Source: Microbacterium sp. CSI-V (GTDB taxonomy: Bacteria; Actinomycetota; Actinomycetes; Actinomycetales; Microbacteriaceae). Taken from it: a DNA stretch of 64,000 bases. Where the stretch lies: assembly GCF_001984105.1 (NCBI RefSeq), contig NZ_MTQM01000004.1, forward strand, positions 57,127 through 121,126, in the 5' to 3' direction. Made by a program: the position numbers and the translations under genes. Positions within the stretch are counted from its first letter, which is position 1. Each line of letters begins with the position of its first letter. Below are positions 30,070 through 41,442 of the stretch, piece by piece. Below the pieces are notes generated by a model. That model saw nothing but the letters and a program-made list of their open reading frames with translations. It did not search any database and was not told where the DNA came from.

Positions 30070-30908
30070 CAGTCGATCTCCTTCGGCACCACACCGAAGG
30101 GTGCCAGCTTCTCCGCACCGCCGTCGGACGCGGTGAGGACCCAGATTCCTCCATCGTGCACGGCGACGCTATGTTCCCAATGGGAGCCGGCTGTGCCGTC
30201 GATGGTCGAGACCGTCCACCCGTCGTCTTCGACCCGGGTCTCCTGATCGCCGATGACCACCATGGGCTCGATCGCGACCGCGAGTCCGGGCCGCACCTCG
30301 GCGCCACGATCCGGCACCCGGTAGTTGAAGACGCTCGGCGACTCGTGCATCTTGCGGCCGATGCCGTGGCCGACGTAGTCGCGCAGGATGCCGTAACCCC
30401 CATCGGGCGCGTTGTCCTCGATGTATCCCTCGATGGCAGCACTCACCTCGCCGAGGTGCGCGGCACGACTGAGCGCGGCGATGCCGGCCCACAACGAACC
30501 CTCGGTCACCTCGGACAGGCGTCGCCGAGGAGCGACGATCTCGTCCGGAGCGTCGCCGGGGACGACCACGGTGAACGCCGAGTCGCCGTTCCAGCCTCGG
30601 AACTCGGCCCCGGCATCGATAGAGAGCAGATCGCCCGCCTGGAGGGGACGGTCGTTCGGGATGCCGTGCACGACCTGCTCGTTGACCGATGCGCAGATCG
30701 TGTGACGGTATCCCCGCACCATCTGGAAGTTCGACTTCGCGCCGCGCCCGGTGATGACGGCGGAGGCAGCGGCATCCAGGTCGAGGGTCGTGACGCCGGG
30801 GGCGATCAGCTCGCGCACGGCATCCAGCGCGGCGGCGGTGATCAGACCGGGCTCGACCATGGCCCGCAGCTGAGCGGGCTTCTTGTAGATCGAGGAGCGC
30901 AGGACCAC
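30069..30908 (-). CDS. map: methionine aminopeptidase, type I
   Basis: This 279-aa cytoplasmic metalloprotease removes N-terminal Met. Metal ligands are visible: Asp in LSIDAGAEFRGWNGDSAFT (two Asp), His in GHGIGRKMHESP, Glu in AIEPMVVIG and Glu in HWEHSV. The GTG at 30908 follows the adk stop directly (TGACGTG) and gives RSSIYKKPAQL as the start, matching the family. It is the third gene of secY-adk-map, and its 3' end overlaps the DsbA-like gene. Confidence 0.97.
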   Translation of the reverse strand: MVLRSSIYKKPAQLRAMVEPGLITAAALDAVRELIAPGVTTLDLDAAASAVITGRGAKSNFQMVRGYRHTICASVNEQVVHGIPNDRPLQAGDLLSIDAGAEFRGWNGDSAFTVVVPGDAPDEIVAPRRRLSEVTEGSLWAGIAALSRAAHLGEVSAAIEGYIEDNAPDGGYGILRDYVGHGIGRKMHESPSVFNYRVPDRGAEVRPGLAVAIEPMVVIGDQETRVEDDGWTVSTIDGTAGSHWEHSVAVHDGGIWVLTASDGGAEKLAPFGVVPKEID

Positions 30909-30909
30909 G

Positions 30910-31500
30910 TCAGCGCGCCGGTCGCAGACCGCGCGCCTCGAGCGCCGCGAAGATGCGCGCGGTGATCTCGTCGAGGTCGCCGACGCCGTCGATCTCATCG
31001 ACGATGCCGCGGGTGCCGTACACGTCGAGGATCGGAGCGGTCTCGCGCTCGTAGATCCCGAGTCGCGTGGCGATCGCGGCCTCGGTGTCGTCGGCACGGC
31101 CCTGCTCGGCCGCACGGGACGTGAGCCGGGCCAGCGATTCCTCCCGCGGGACGACGAGGGCGATCACGGCGTCCAGCTTCTCGTCGCGTCCCTCGAGGAA
31201 CTCGTCGAGGTGCAGGACCTGCGCGAGGTTGCGCGGGTAGCCGTCGAGGAGGAAACCCTCGGCCGCGTCAGCCTGCGACAGCCGGTCGCGGACGACGGCG
31301 CTGGTCAGCTCATCGGGGACGAGGTCTCCCCCATCGATGATCGACTTCACCTGGAGCCCCAGCTCGGTGCCCTGCGAGACGTTGGCACGGAACACGTCGC
31401 CGGTGGAGACGACCGGGACACCCAGAGCCTCGCCGACACGGACGCCCTGCGTCCCCTTGCCCGAGCCCTGGGGTCCGACGATCAGAAGACGTGCGGTCAT
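30910..31500 (-). CDS. adk: adenylate kinase
   Basis: This 196-aa kinase of the short type (no LID zinc domain) interconverts ATP+AMP and 2 ADP. It has the P-loop LIVGPQGSGKGTQG, STGDVFRANVSQGTELG in the AMP-binding region, FLLDGYPRNLAQ, and a LID with RAAEQGRADDTEAAIATRL. The unusual Val-Gly-Pro-Gln in the P-loop is tolerated (GPQGSGKGT). Its ATG overlaps the secY stop (ATGA). Confidence 0.98.
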   Translation of the reverse strand: MTARLLIVGPQGSGKGTQGVRVGEALGVPVVSTGDVFRANVSQGTELGLQVKSIIDGGDLVPDELTSAVVRDRLSQADAAEGFLLDGYPRNLAQVLHLDEFLEGRDEKLDAVIALVVPREESLARLTSRAAEQGRADDTEAAIATRLGIYERETAPILDVYGTRGIVDEIDGVGDLDEITARIFAALEARGLRPAR

Positions 31501-32819
31501 CGCAGAAGCCCCTCGTAGTGACGCTGCTGGAGTTGAGCGTCGATCTGCTTCACCGTCTCGAGGCCGACGCCGACGATGATCAGGATCGACGCGCCGCCGA
31601 ACGGGAAGTTCTGGTTGGCACCGACCGTCGCCAGCGCCACGAGCGGCAGCAGAGCGATGAGGCCGAGGTAGATGGATCCCGGGAGCGTGATGCGCGTCAG
31701 CACGTAGTCGAGGTACTCGGCGGTCGGACGACCCGCGCGGATGCCGGGGATGAAGCCGCCGTACTTCTTCATGTTGTCGGCGACATCGACCGGGTTGAAC
31801 GTGATGGCGACGTAGAAGTACGTGAAGCCCACGATCAGCAGGAAGTACACGAGCATGTACAGCGGGTGGTCGCCGCGCGTGAGGTACTGCGAGATCCACG
31901 TCACCCACGCGGCCGGCTCCTGACCCGCCTGCGGCTGGTTGAACTGGGCGATGAGTGCCGGGATGTACAGCAGCGACGACGCGAAGATCACGGGCACGAC
32001 GCCGGCCATGTTGACCTTGATCGGGATGTAGGTGTTCGTACCGCCGTAGGTGCGGCGTCCCACCATGCGCTTCGCGTACTGGACCGGGATGCGGCGCTGG
32101 GACTGTTCGACGAACACCACCAGCGCGACGACCACGATGCCCACCGCGAGCACGAGGAGGAAGATCTCGACGCCGCGCGTGTTCAGGATCGACAGCATGG
32201 CGGCCGGGAAGGTCGCGGCGACGGAGGTGAAGATGAGGATCGACATGCCGTTGCCGACGCCGCGCTCGGTGACGAGCTCGGCGAACCACATGACCAGGCC
32301 CGTACCGGCGGTCATCGTGATGATCATGAGCAGCTGGGCCCACCAGATGTCGTTGGTGAGGAGCTGCTGGCACTCCGGGGCGCCGCCGGTGCCGAAGAGC
32401 TGCCCGGAGCGCGCGACGGTGACCAGAGTCGTGGACTGCAGCAGCGCGAGCGCGATGGTCAGGTAGCGCGTGTACTGCGTGAGCTTGGCCTGACCGGCCT
32501 GGCCCTCTTTGTACAGCGTCTCGAAGTGCGGGATGACCACGCGCAGCAGCTGCACGATGATCGTCGCCGTGATGTACGGCATGACACCCAGGGCGAAGAT
32601 CGACAGCTGGAGGAGCGCTCCACCCGAGAAGAGGTTCACCAGGGAGAGCAGGCCCTCGGTGCTCCCGGACGCCGCCAGACAGCGCTGGACGTTCGGGAAG
32701 TCGACGAAGGGCGTCGGCACGTGGGCACCCAGCCGGTAGATGGCGATGATGCCCAGCGTGAAGGCGATCTTCCGCCTCAGGTCGGGCGTGCGAAAAACCC
32801 GCGCGATGGCGCTGAACAA
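31497..32819 (-). CDS. secY: preprotein translocase subunit SecY
   Basis: This 440-aa channel protein of the Sec translocon has about ten TM helices. Landmarks are RVFRTPDLRRKIAFTLGI, SIFALGVMPYITATIIVQLL, YLTIALALLQSTTL, ERGVGNGMSILIF and NPVDVADNMKKYGGFIPG. The start is TTG at 32819: an ideal SD (GGAGGA) lies six bases before it and the mature N-terminus begins FSAIARVF. A longer ATG frame from 32861 is less likely. It is preceded by a terminator-like hairpin after rplO, so expression may be from read-through or its own promoter. Confidence 0.98.
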   Translation of the reverse strand: MFSAIARVFRTPDLRRKIAFTLGIIAIYRLGAHVPTPFVDFPNVQRCLAASGSTEGLLSLVNLFSGGALLQLSIFALGVMPYITATIIVQLLRVVIPHFETLYKEGQAGQAKLTQYTRYLTIALALLQSTTLVTVARSGQLFGTGGAPECQQLLTNDIWWAQLLMIITMTAGTGLVMWFAELVTERGVGNGMSILIFTSVAATFPAAMLSILNTRGVEIFLLVLAVGIVVVALVVFVEQSQRRIPVQYAKRMVGRRTYGGTNTYIPIKVNMAGVVPVIFASSLLYIPALIAQFNQPQAGQEPAAWVTWISQYLTRGDHPLYMLVYFLLIVGFTYFYVAITFNPVDVADNMKKYGGFIPGIRAGRPTAEYLDYVLTRITLPGSIYLGLIALLPLVALATVGANQNFPFGGASILIIVGVGLETVKQIDAQLQQRHYEGLLR

Positions 32820-32880
32820 GGGGATTCCTCCAGAACGATCTCGGCGCGCGACCAGGCGCACACGGAATCAGACTAACCCA

Positions 32881-32916
32881 GAAGGGGCCGACGGCCACAC
32901 GGCCGCCGGCCCCTTC
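32881..32916 (-). terminator. hairpin after rplO, in front of secY
   Basis: A 15-bp stem with one mismatch, GAAGGGGCCGACGGCC (32881-32896) / GGCCGCCGGCCCCTTC (32901-32916), has an ACAC loop 11 bases past the rplO stop. It should stop or attenuate the spc transcript before secY; secY then needs a promoter in the 60 bases that follow, which I could not assign. Confidence 0.7.
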
Positions 32917-32927
32917 GGGGTGTGACG

Positions 32928-33464
32928 TCAGTTGATGGAGCCGCCTGCGGCGACGATCTTCTGCTCCGCAGAGCCGGAGACCTTGTCGACCGACACGTTG
33001 AGCGCGACCGAGATGTCGCCGGTGCCGAGCACCTTGACCTTCTCGTTCTTGCGCACGGCGCCCTTGGCCACCAGGTCGACGATGGTCACATCGCCGCCCT
33101 GCGGGTAGAGCTCGGCCAGCTTGTCGAGGTTGACGACCTGGTACTCGACCCGGAACGGGTTCTTGAAGCCACGGAGCTTCGGGGTGCGCATGTGCAGCGG
33201 CATCTGCCCACCCTCGAAGCCGACCTTGACCTGGTAACGGGCCTTCGTTCCCTTGGTACCGCGACCGGCGGTCTTACCCTTGGAGCCCTCACCGCGACCG
33301 ACACGGGTCTTCGCGGTGCGAGCGCCGGGGACGGGACGCAGGTGGTGGACCTTCAGCACGCCGGGGCGCGCCGCGGGTGCGGCATCCTTCTTCGCGGCCG
33401 CCTTGCGGGCCGGAGCCTTCTTCGGGGCGTCGACCGTGGTGGTCTCGTCCTTCTTGTCAGCCAT
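32928..33464 (-). CDS. rplO: 50S ribosomal protein L15
   Basis: This 178-aa protein is longer than the usual 145-150 because of a 33-residue Ala/Lys/Asp-rich N-terminal extension ([20 protein letters not shown]). The core has [40 protein letters not shown] and [13 protein letters not shown]. Its start overlaps rpmD's stop (TAATG). Last gene of the spc part before the terminator and secY. Confidence 0.98.
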   Translation of the reverse strand: MADKKDETTTVDAPKKAPARKAAAKKDAAPAARPGVLKVHHLRPVPGARTAKTRVGRGEGSKGKTAGRGTKGTKARYQVKVGFEGGQMPLHMRTPKLRGFKNPFRVEYQVVNLDKLAELYPQGGDVTIVDLVAKGAVRKNEKVKVLGTGDISVALNVSVDKVSGSAEQKIVAAGGSIN

Positions 33465-33649
33465 TAGTCGATCTCCTCAACCTTGACGAGGTGGGCGACG
33501 GTCTTGACGTAACCGCGCGTCTGCGCGTCGTCGGGACGGACGACGGAGTCGCCGATCCGCTTGAGACCGAGCGAGCGCAGCGTGTCACGCTGGTTCTGCT
33601 TCTCGCTCACCTTGGACTTGATCTGCGTGACCTTCAGACGCTCGGCCAT
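33464..33649 (-). CDS. rpmD: 50S ribosomal protein L30
   Basis: This 61-aa protein ([19 protein letters not shown], then [20 protein letters not shown] and [10 protein letters not shown]) is of standard length. Both ends overlap its neighbours by one base (rpsE stop / rpmD start and rpmD stop / rplO start), typical of coupled r-protein genes. Confidence 0.98.
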   Translation of the reverse strand: MAERLKVTQIKSKVSEKQNQRDTLRSLGLKRIGDSVVRPDDAQTRGYVKTVAHLVKVEEID

Positions 33650-34329
33650 CAGGCACCTACCTTCTGAGCGGCGGCCTCGGCGCGCACGAGGCGGGCCGGG
33701 GCGACCTGGTCGAACTCCAGACCGCGGCGGGCGGCCACGGCACGGGGCTCCTCGAGCGACTTCAGAGCCTCGACGGTCGCGTGCACGATGTTGATCGTGT
33801 TCGACGAACCGAGCGACTTCGAGAGGACGTCGTGGATGCCGGCGCACTCGAGGACGGCGCGGACGGGACCACCGGCGATAACACCGGTACCGGCAGCGGC
33901 GGGGCGCAGGAGCACCACACCGGCGGCAGCCTCACCCTGGACGGGGTGGGGAATGGTCGAGCCGGAGCGCGGCACGCGGAAGAAGTTGCGCTTGGCCTCT
34001 TCGACACCCTTCGAGATGGCGAGGGGCACTTCGCGCGCCTTGCCGTAGCCGACGCCCACGACGCCGTTGCCATCGCCCACGACGACCAGCGCCGTGAAGC
34101 TGAAGCGACGACCGCCCTTGACGACCTTCGAGACGCGGTTGATCGTCACGACGCGCTCGAGGAACTGGCTCTCGTTGCGGTCGCGCGAACCACGGTCGCG
34201 CTGGTTGGCGTTGCGCTCGCGACCGCCGCGGCGGGGCTCGCGCTCGCGCTCGGCGGGTGCCTGGGACCCAGCCGCACCCTCAGTCGGTGCAGTCTGCTCG
34301 GTCACTTCGGTCTCCTTGTTGTCACTCAC
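33649..34329 (-). CDS. rpsE: 30S ribosomal protein S5
   Basis: This 226-aa protein has a 50-residue disordered extension rich in Glu, Arg and Asn before the core [19 protein letters not shown] and [20 protein letters not shown]. The core carries the S5 double-stranded RNA-binding fold and ends with [16 protein letters not shown]. It overlaps rplR by four bases. The extension includes [19 protein letters not shown] and may contact rRNA. Confidence 0.98.
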   Translation of the reverse strand: MSDNKETEVTEQTAPTEGAAGSQAPAEREREPRRGGRERNANQRDRGSRDRNESQFLERVVTINRVSKVVKGGRRFSFTALVVVGDGNGVVGVGYGKAREVPLAISKGVEEAKRNFFRVPRSGSTIPHPVQGEAAAGVVLLRPAAAGTGVIAGGPVRAVLECAGIHDVLSKSLGSSNTINIVHATVEALKSLEEPRAVAARRGLEFDQVAPARLVRAEAAAQKVGA

Positions 34330-34685
34330 AGGTTCAGCCCTCCTTCGCGGGCGCCTTCGGCGATCGCGGCGACACGACCGGCGTAACGGTTGCCGCCACG
34401 GTCGAACACGACGTCCGAGAAGCCGGCGGCCTTCGCGCGCTCGGCGACGAGCTCGCCGACCTTGCGGGCCTTGGCGGTCTTGTCACCGTCGAACGAACGC
34501 AGGTCGACCTCGAGCGTCGAGGCCGAGGCCACGGTGTGGCCCTTGCTGTCGTCGACCAGCTGGACGAAGACGTGGCGGGCCGAACGCGTCACGACGAGAC
34601 GGGGACGGAGCTCCGTACCCACGACCTTCTTGCGCAGACGAGCGTGGCGACGCGCGCGGGCGGCGGACTTTGTCTTGATAGCCAT
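34326..34685 (-). CDS. rplR: 50S ribosomal protein L18
   Basis: This 119-aa 5S-rRNA-binding protein ([67 protein letters not shown] end) is of normal length. It lies 2 bp from rplF and overlaps rpsE. Confidence 0.98.
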   Translation of the reverse strand: MAIKTKSAARARRHARLRKKVVGTELRPRLVVTRSARHVFVQLVDDSKGHTVASASTLEVDLRSFDGDKTAKARKVGELVAERAKAAGFSDVVFDRGGNRYAGRVAAIAEGAREGGLNL

Positions 34686-34687
34686 GG

Positions 34688-35224
34688 CTACTTACCACTC
34701 TTTCCGGCCTTGCGGCGCACAACCTCACCCGCGTACCGCACACCCTTGCCCTTGTAGGGCTCGGGCTTGCGGATCTTGCGGATGTTGGCGGCGGCCTCGC
34801 CGACGGCCTGCTTGTCGATGCCGCTCACGGTCAGCTTGTTGTTGCCTTCGACCGTGAGGGTGATGCCCGCGGGCGGGTCGATCAGGACGGGGTGCGAGAA
34901 GCCGAGGGCGAACTCGACCGAGCTGCCCTTCTGCGCCACGCGGTAACCCGTGCCGACGACCTCGAGGCCCTTGGTGTAGCCCTGGGTGACACCGATGATG
35001 TTGTTGTTGATGAGCGTGCGGGTCAGGCCGTGGAGCGACCGCGACTCGCGCTCGTCGTCGGGGCGGGTGACGAGAACCTGGTTCTCCTCGACCGAAACCT
35101 CGAGGGGCTGCGCGATGGTGAGCGCGAGCTCGCCCTTCGGGCCCTTGACGTGGACCTCCCGGCCGTTCACCGAAACGGTGACGCCGGCGGGGATGTCGAT
35201 GGGAAGACGTCCGATACGCGACAT
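34688..35224 (-). CDS. rplF: 50S ribosomal protein L6
   Basis: This 178-aa protein has [30 protein letters not shown], the central [20 protein letters not shown] and the C-terminal [20 protein letters not shown] signature. It consists of two similar domains that bind the sarcin-ricin loop region. It follows rpsH after 6 bp. Confidence 0.99.
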   Translation of the reverse strand: MSRIGRLPIDIPAGVTVSVNGREVHVKGPKGELALTIAQPLEVSVEENQVLVTRPDDERESRSLHGLTRTLINNNIIGVTQGYTKGLEVVGTGYRVAQKGSSVEFALGFSHPVLIDPPAGITLTVEGNNKLTVSGIDKQAVGEAAANIRKIRKPEPYKGKGVRYAGEVVRRKAGKSGK

Positions 35225-35230
35225 GTCAGA

Positions 35231-35629
35231 TCACCACACGTAGGCGAGGACTTCCCCGCCGACGCCCTTCTGCTCGGCCTGACGGTCCGTGAGGAGACCG
35301 GAGGAGGTGGACAGGATGGCGACGCCCAGGCCGCCGAGGACCGTGGGGACCTCGGTGGACTTCGCGTACACGCGAAGGCCGGGCTTCGACACGCGCTTGA
35401 TGCCGGCGATCGACCGCTCGCGGTTCGGGCCGTACTTCAGCGTCAGGGTGAGGGTCTGGCCGACACGGGCGTCCGAAACGGACCAGTCGGCGATGTAACC
35501 CTCCTGCTTGAGGATGGCGGCGATGTGCGTCTTGAGCTTCGAGCTCGGCAGCGACACGGAGTCGTGGTGCGCCGAGTTCGCGTTGCGCAGACGGGTCAGC
35601 ATGTCTGCGACCGGGTCTGTCATCGTCAT
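35231..35629 (-). CDS. rpsH: 30S ribosomal protein S8
   Basis: This 132-aa protein has [55 protein letters not shown] and [20 protein letters not shown]. It binds the central domain of 16S rRNA and is the spc-operon repressor in E. coli. It directly follows rplE here because rpsN is missing. Confidence 0.99.
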   Translation of the reverse strand: MTMTDPVADMLTRLRNANSAHHDSVSLPSSKLKTHIAAILKQEGYIADWSVSDARVGQTLTLTLKYGPNRERSIAGIKRVSKPGLRVYAKSTEVPTVLGGLGVAILSTSSGLLTDRQAEQKGVGGEVLAYVW

Positions 35630-35693
35630 GTGTTGCTTCTTTCGATCATGAGGTTTCGACTGCCGTTACACGACAGGCGACCTTCGATGAGAG

Positions 35694-35713
35694 GCCCCCG
35701 GGATCCCGGGGGC
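35694..35713 (-). other. 20-bp perfect palindrome between rplE and rpsH
   Basis: GCCCCCGGGATCCCGGGGGC is a perfect inverted repeat in the 92-bp rplE-rpsH spacer, exactly where rpsN normally sits. No T-run. It might slow or process the transcript. The spacer has no ORF for S14. Confidence 0.55.
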
Positions 35714-35721
35714 CCGGGGGC

Positions 35722-36312
35722 TCAGGCCTGAGCGTCCGCCGACTGGAACGGGAAGCCGAGCTGGCGAAGCAGCGAGCGGCCCTCGTCATCGGTCTTCGCG
35801 GTGGTGACGATCGTGATGTCGAAACCACGCACGCGGTCGATGCGGTCCTGATCGATCTCGTGGAACACGGACTGCTCCTGGAGACCGAAGGTGTAGTTGC
35901 CGTTGCCGTCGAACTGCTTGGCCGAGAGACCGCGGAAGTCGCGGATACGGGGCAGGGCGAGGTTGACGAGACGGTCGACGAACTCCCACGCACGGTCGCC
36001 ACGGAGGGTGACGTGCGCACCGATGGCCTGTCCTTCGCGCAGCTTGAACTGCGCGATGGACTTGCGGGCCTTGGTGACGATGGGCTTCTGACCGGTGATC
36101 TTGGTGAGGTCCTCGACCGCGCCATCGATCACCTTGCTGTCGCGAGCAGCCTCGCCGACACCGGTGTTCACGACGACCTTGACCAGACCGGGGATCTGCA
36201 TGACGTTCGCGTAGCCGAACTCTTCCTGCAGGGCCTTCTTGATCTCGGTGTTGTACTTCTGCTTCAGGCGGGGCTGGATCTTGCCAGCCACCGCGGCAGT
36301 GTCGGTGCTCAT
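35722..36312 (-). CDS. rplE: 50S ribosomal protein L5
   Basis: This 196-aa 5S-rRNA-binding protein has [72 protein letters not shown] and [21 protein letters not shown] short Ala-rich tail follows. It is 2 bp from rplX. Confidence 0.99.
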   Translation of the reverse strand: MSTDTAAVAGKIQPRLKQKYNTEIKKALQEEFGYANVMQIPGLVKVVVNTGVGEAARDSKVIDGAVEDLTKITGQKPIVTKARKSIAQFKLREGQAIGAHVTLRGDRAWEFVDRLVNLALPRIRDFRGLSAKQFDGNGNYTFGLQEQSVFHEIDQDRIDRVRGFDITIVTTAKTDDEGRSLLRQLGFPFQSADAQA

Positions 36313-36314
36313 AT

Positions 36315-36674
36315 TCAGAGGTCCTTGCCTGACTTCTTCGCGAAGCGCACGCGGACGGTGCGCTTGACGCCGTCCTTCACCTGCTCCTCGACGCGGTGAC
36401 CGACGCGGGTCGGCTTCTTGGTCGAGGGGTCGACGATCGCGACGTTGGAGATGTGGATCGGGGCCTCGAACGTCTCGATGCCACCGGTCTTGGTGCCGCG
36501 CTGGGACTGGCCGACGCGGTTGTGCTTCGTGACGTAGTTCACGCCCTCGACGATGACGCGGTTCTGCTCGGTCAGGACCTCGAGGACCTTGCCCTGCTTG
36601 CCGCGGTCGCCGCCCTTGTCCTGCTTCTTGCCAGAGATGACCTGAACCAGGTCACCCTTCTTGATTTTCGCCAT
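36315..36674 (-). CDS. rplX: 50S ribosomal protein L24
   Basis: This 119-aa assembly-initiator protein has a KOW domain ([40 protein letters not shown]) and [12 protein letters not shown]. It is slightly longer than usual with a basic C-terminal extension ([20 protein letters not shown]). It is 2 bp from rplN. Confidence 0.98.
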   Translation of the reverse strand: MAKIKKGDLVQVISGKKQDKGGDRGKQGKVLEVLTEQNRVIVEGVNYVTKHNRVGQSQRGTKTGGIETFEAPIHISNVAIVDPSTKKPTRVGHRVEEQVKDGVKRTVRVRFAKKSGKDL

Positions 36675-36676
36675 GA

Positions 36677-37045
36677 TCAGATGACCTCCGGGGCGAGCGA
36701 GACGATCTTCATGAACTTCTTGTCGCGAAGCTCACGACCGACCGGTCCGAAGATGCGGGTGCCGCGGGGCTCCCCGTCGTTCTTCAGGATCACGGCGGCG
36801 TTCTCGTCGAACTTGATGTACGAGCCGTCGGGACGACGGGTCTGCTTGACCACGCGGACGACGACGGCCTTGACCACGTCGCCCTTCTTGACGTTTCCAC
36901 CGGGGATCGCGTCCTTGACCGTGGCGACGATGACGTCGCCCAGGCCCGCGTACCGACGGTTGGAGCCGCCCAGCACACGGATGGTCAGCAGCTCCTTGGC
37001 GCCGGTGTTGTCGGCGACCTTCAGCCGGGATTCGTTCTGAATCAC
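36677..37045 (-). CDS. rplN: 50S ribosomal protein L14
   Basis: This 122-aa protein is [20 protein letters not shown], with [20 protein letters not shown] and [20 protein letters not shown]. Its length is exactly that of the family. It starts the spc part after a 35-bp gap from rpsQ. Confidence 0.99.
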   Translation of the reverse strand: MIQNESRLKVADNTGAKELLTIRVLGGSNRRYAGLGDVIVATVKDAIPGGNVKKGDVVKAVVVRVVKQTRRPDGSYIKFDENAAVILKNDGEPRGTRIFGPVGRELRDKKFMKIVSLAPEVI

Positions 37046-37080
37046 TTGTTACTCCTTGGGTTCCAAGCAAGCCGCGAGGC

Positions 37081-37413
37081 TTACTTGGCCTTCTCGAGGA
37101 TCTCGACCAGGCGCCAGCGCTTGGTGGCGCTGAGCGGACGGGTCTCGTTGATGACGACCAGGTCGCCGATGCCGGCCGAGTTCGTCTCGTCGTGGGCCTT
37201 GACCTTCGACGTGCGACGGATGACCTTGCCGTAGAGCGGGTGCTTCACGCGGTCCTCGACCTCGACGACGATCGTCTTGTCCATCTTGTCGCTGACGACG
37301 TAGCCACGACGCGCCTTGCGGTAACCGCGGGCGCTCTCGTCGCGGACATCGTTCGCCGCGTGCTCGTGGCCGACGACCTGCGCCTCGGCTTCTGCCTTCT
37401 TCGCGGTAGCCAT
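37081..37413 (-). CDS. rpsQ: 30S ribosomal protein S17
   Basis: This 110-aa protein has an about 30-residue N-terminal extension (Ala/Glu/His-rich) before the OB-fold core [34 protein letters not shown] and [20 protein letters not shown]. The core binds helix 11 of 16S rRNA. It overlaps rpmC by one base. Confidence 0.98.
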   Translation of the reverse strand: MATAKKAEAEAQVVGHEHAANDVRDESARGYRKARRGYVVSDKMDKTIVVEVEDRVKHPLYGKVIRRTSKVKAHDETNSAGIGDLVVINETRPLSATKRWRLVEILEKAK

Positions 37414-37723
37414 TACTCCGCCTCTTCCTTTGCGGCGTCGTCAGCGGCATCCGCCTTCTTCGCCTTGCTCTTCTTCGCCTTCGTCGCCTCGACCGGGGCC
37501 GGCGTGGCGCGGATGCCGAGCTCGCGCTCACGGATCACCGTGTACAGACGCGCGATGTCGCGCTTGACTGCACGGATGCGGCCGTGGCTCTCGAGCTGGC
37601 CGGTGGCCGACTGGAAGCGCAGGTTGAACAGCTCTTCCTTGGCCTTGCGCAGCTCCTCGACGAGGCGCTGGTCTTCGAACGTGTCGAGCTCGCTCGGGGC
37701 GAGCTGCTTGGTGCCGATCGCCA

Positions 37724-37724
<1 letters not shown>
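37413..37724 (-). CDS. rpmC: 50S ribosomal protein L29
   Basis: This 103-aa protein has the L29 two-helix core ([40 protein letters not shown]) at residues 18-70, followed by a 30-residue Ala/Lys/Glu tail. Typical L29 is about 65 residues. The protein sits at the exit tunnel, so the charged tail is exposed near SRP and trigger-factor sites. Confidence 0.98.
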
Positions 37725-38142
<418 letters not shown>

Positions 38143-38143
<1 letters not shown>

Positions 38144-38901
38144 TACGCCGACGCTCCTTCTGCCACGGGGGCCTCATTGCGAGGGCCACGACGACGGTCG
38201 CCGCCACGGTCGTCACGACCGCGCGACTTCGGGGCGTTGGCCTGCTCGCGGGCGAGCTCCTTGTTGGTGAGGTCGCCCTTGTAGATCCACACCTTCACGC
38301 CGATGCGGCCGAAGGTCGTCTTGGCCTCGTAGAAGCCGTAGTCGATGTTCGCGCGCAGGGTGTGCAGGGGCACACGGCCTTCGCGGTAGAACTCCGAGCG
38401 GCTCATCTCGGCGCCGCCGAGGCGGCCCGACACCTGGATGCGGACACCCTTGGCGCCCGCGCGCTGCGCGCCCTGCAGGCCCTTGCGCATCGCGCGGCGG
38501 AAAGCCACGCGGGCGGAGAGCTGCTCGGCGACACCCTGGGCGACCAGCTGAGCGTCGGCCTCGGGGTTCTTGACCTCGAGGATGTTCAGCTGGATCTGCT
38601 TGCCGGTGAGCTTCTCGAGGTCGGCGCGGATGCGCTCGGCCTCGGCGCCGCGGCGACCGATCACGATGCCCGGGCGGGCGGTGTGGATGTCGACGCGGAC
38701 GCGGTCACGCGTGCGCTCGATCTCGATGTTGCTGACGCCCGCGCGGTCGAGCGAGGTGGTCAGCAGGCGACGGATCTTGATGTCCTCGGCGAGGTAGTCG
38801 GCGTAGCGCTGTCCGGGCTTCGTCGAGTCGGAGAACCACCGCGACACGTGGTCGGTGGTGATGCCGAGGCGGAAGCCGTACGGGTTGACCTTCTGTCCCA
38901 T
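38143..38901 (-). CDS. rpsC: 30S ribosomal protein S3
   Basis: This 252-aa protein has [20 protein letters not shown], a KH domain ([40 protein letters not shown]), [20 protein letters not shown] and [20 protein letters not shown] 45-residue Arg/Asp/Gly-rich tail ([19 protein letters not shown]) follows, exposed at the mRNA entry. Confidence 0.99.
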
Positions 38902-39299
38902 TACTTGCTCGCCTTCTTGTTGGCGCGAGCCGGGGCCGCAGCAGCGTCTTCCGGCGTCGCGAGCACGACCGTGATGTGGCTCGTGCGCTTCTTGATCTGG
39001 AAGGCGCGACCCTGTGCGCGGGGCTGGAAACGCTTGAGCGTCGTGCCCTCGTCGACGTACGCGTTCTTCACGTACAGGTCGGCGTCATCCAGGTACTCGT
39101 TCGTCTTGTCGGCGGTGACGCGAGCGTTCGCGATCGCCGAGGCGACGAGCTTGTAGATCGGCTCGCTCGCACCCTGCGGCGCGAACTTCAGGATGGCGAG
39201 GGCCTCTTCGGCCTGCTTCCCCTTGATGAGAGCGACGACACGACGAGCCTTCTGAGGGGTCACGCGGATGTGTCGCACGCGTGCGATGGACTCCACCAT
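38901..39299 (-). CDS. rplV: 50S ribosomal protein L22
   Basis: This 132-aa protein has [40 protein letters not shown], and the hairpin loop [20 protein letters not shown] reaching into the exit tunnel. A short Ala/Lys tail ends it. Macrolide-resistance changes in the family map to the hairpin; no deletion is visible. Confidence 0.99.
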   Translation of the reverse strand: MVESIARVRHIRVTPQKARRVVALIKGKQAEEALAILKFAPQGASEPIYKLVASAIANARVTADKTNEYLDDADLYVKNAYVDEGTTLKRFQPRAQGRAFQIKKRTSHITVVLATPEDAAAAPARANKKASK

Positions 39300-39321
39300 T
39301 TCTCTCTCCTCCTCGGTCGCC

Positions 39322-39603
39322 TTAGCGGCGACGGCCCTTCTTGTCGTCCTTCACGTGGCCGCGGAAGGTGCGGGTGGGCGAGAACTCGCCCAGCTTGTGG
39401 CCGACCATGGTCTCGGTCACGAACACGGGGATGTGCTTGCGTCCGTCGTGCACGGCGATGGTGTGTCCCAGCATGGCGGGGATGATCATCGAACGGCGCG
39501 ACCAGGTCTTGATGACGTTCTTCGAACCGGCTTCGTTCTGCGAGACGACCTTGCGAAGCAGGTGCTCGTCGACGAAGGGGCCCTTCTTAAGGCTGCGAGG
39601 CAT
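39322..39603 (-). CDS. rpsS: 30S ribosomal protein S19
   Basis: This 93-aa protein is [20 protein letters not shown], with [20 protein letters not shown] and [20 protein letters not shown]. Standard length. It lies between rplB and rplV with 12 and 22 bp gaps. Confidence 0.99.
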   Translation of the reverse strand: MPRSLKKGPFVDEHLLRKVVSQNEAGSKNVIKTWSRRSMIIPAMLGHTIAVHDGRKHIPVFVTETMVGHKLGEFSPTRTFRGHVKDDKKGRRR

Positions 39604-39615
39604 CTTCCTCTACTC

Positions 39616-40455
<840 letters not shown>

Positions 40456-40479
40456 TGTTCTTGTCCTCTATCCCGACCG

Positions 40480-40779
40480 TCAGCCGACTGCCGTGAAGAT
40501 GTCGATGGTGCCCGACTTGAGGCTGACGATCGCGCGCTTGGTGTCCTTGCGCTTGCCGATGCCGAAGCGGGTGCGACGGGCCTTGCCCACGCGGTTGATC
40601 GTGTTGACCGAAGCCACCTTGACGCCGAAGATCTTCTCGATCGCGAGCTTGATCTCGGTCTTCGAGGCGCGGGGGTCCACGAGGAACGTGTACTTGCCCT
40701 CGTCGATGAGCGAGTAGCTCTTCTCGGAGACGACCGGCTTCAGGATGATGTCGCGCGGGTCCTTGTTGACGGCGGTCAT
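40480..40779 (-). CDS. rplW: 50S ribosomal protein L23
   Basis: This 99-aa protein ([60 protein letters not shown]) forms part of the tunnel-exit docking site for SRP and trigger factor. It overlaps rplD by ATGA. Confidence 0.99.
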   Translation of the reverse strand: MTAVNKDPRDIILKPVVSEKSYSLIDEGKYTFLVDPRASKTEIKLAIEKIFGVKVASVNTINRVGKARRTRFGIGKRKDTKRAIVSLKSGTIDIFTAVG

Positions 40780-41438
40780 GCCGAGACCTCCTCGGTGGCG
40801 CCGGACTTCGACGTGACGAACGCGTCGTAGGCGGCCTTGGTGAAGACGATGTCGTCGGAGACGAGCACGTCGTAGGCGTTCAGCTGGCCGTAGGTCAGCA
40901 CGTGGACGTACGCGAGGTTGCGCACGCTCTTGACCGTCAGCTCGTCGTCGCGGTCGATGACCACGAGGACGTTCTTGACGGCGCCGAAGGCGGTCAGGAC
41001 CGCAGCAGCGGCCTTGGTCGACGGGGCACCCTCGATGCCGAACGACTCCACGACGTGGAGACGCTCGCCACGAGCGCGGTCGCTCAGCGCGCCCAGCAGG
41101 GCGGCGGCGATCATCTTCTTGGGGGTGCGCTGGCCGTAGTCACGGGGCTTCGGGCCGTGGACGATGCCACCACCGGTCATGTGCGGCGCGCGGATCGAGC
41201 CCTGACGGGCGTTACCCGTGCCCTTCTGCTTGAAGGGCTTGCGACCGGCACCGGAGACCTCGCCACGACGCTTGGTCGAGTGCGTGCCCTGACGGGCGGC
41301 GGCGCGCTGGGCGACGACGACCTGGTGGATCAGCGGGATGTTCGTCTTGACGTCGAAGATCGCGGCGGGCAGCTCCACGGAGCCGGCCTTCTTGCCGTCG
41401 GACTTACGAACGTCGAGCGCGAGAGTCGAGTCAGCCAT
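40776..41438 (-). CDS. rplD: 50S ribosomal protein L4
   Basis: This 220-aa protein has the extended loop ([40 protein letters not shown]) that lines the exit tunnel, and a globular domain ending [18 protein letters not shown]. In E. coli L4 represses the S10 operon through its leader. The start [10 protein letters not shown] at 41438 is chosen over an ATG four codons upstream; it lies 4 bp from rplC. Confidence 0.99.
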   Translation of the reverse strand: MADSTLALDVRKSDGKKAGSVELPAAIFDVKTNIPLIHQVVVAQRAAARQGTHSTKRRGEVSGAGRKPFKQKGTGNARQGSIRAPHMTGGGIVHGPKPRDYGQRTPKKMIAAALLGALSDRARGERLHVVESFGIEGAPSTKAAAAVLTAFGAVKNVLVVIDRDDELTVKSVRNLAYVHVLTYGQLNAYDVLVSDDIVFTKAAYDAFVTSKSGATEEVSA

Positions 41439-41442
41439 GAGA

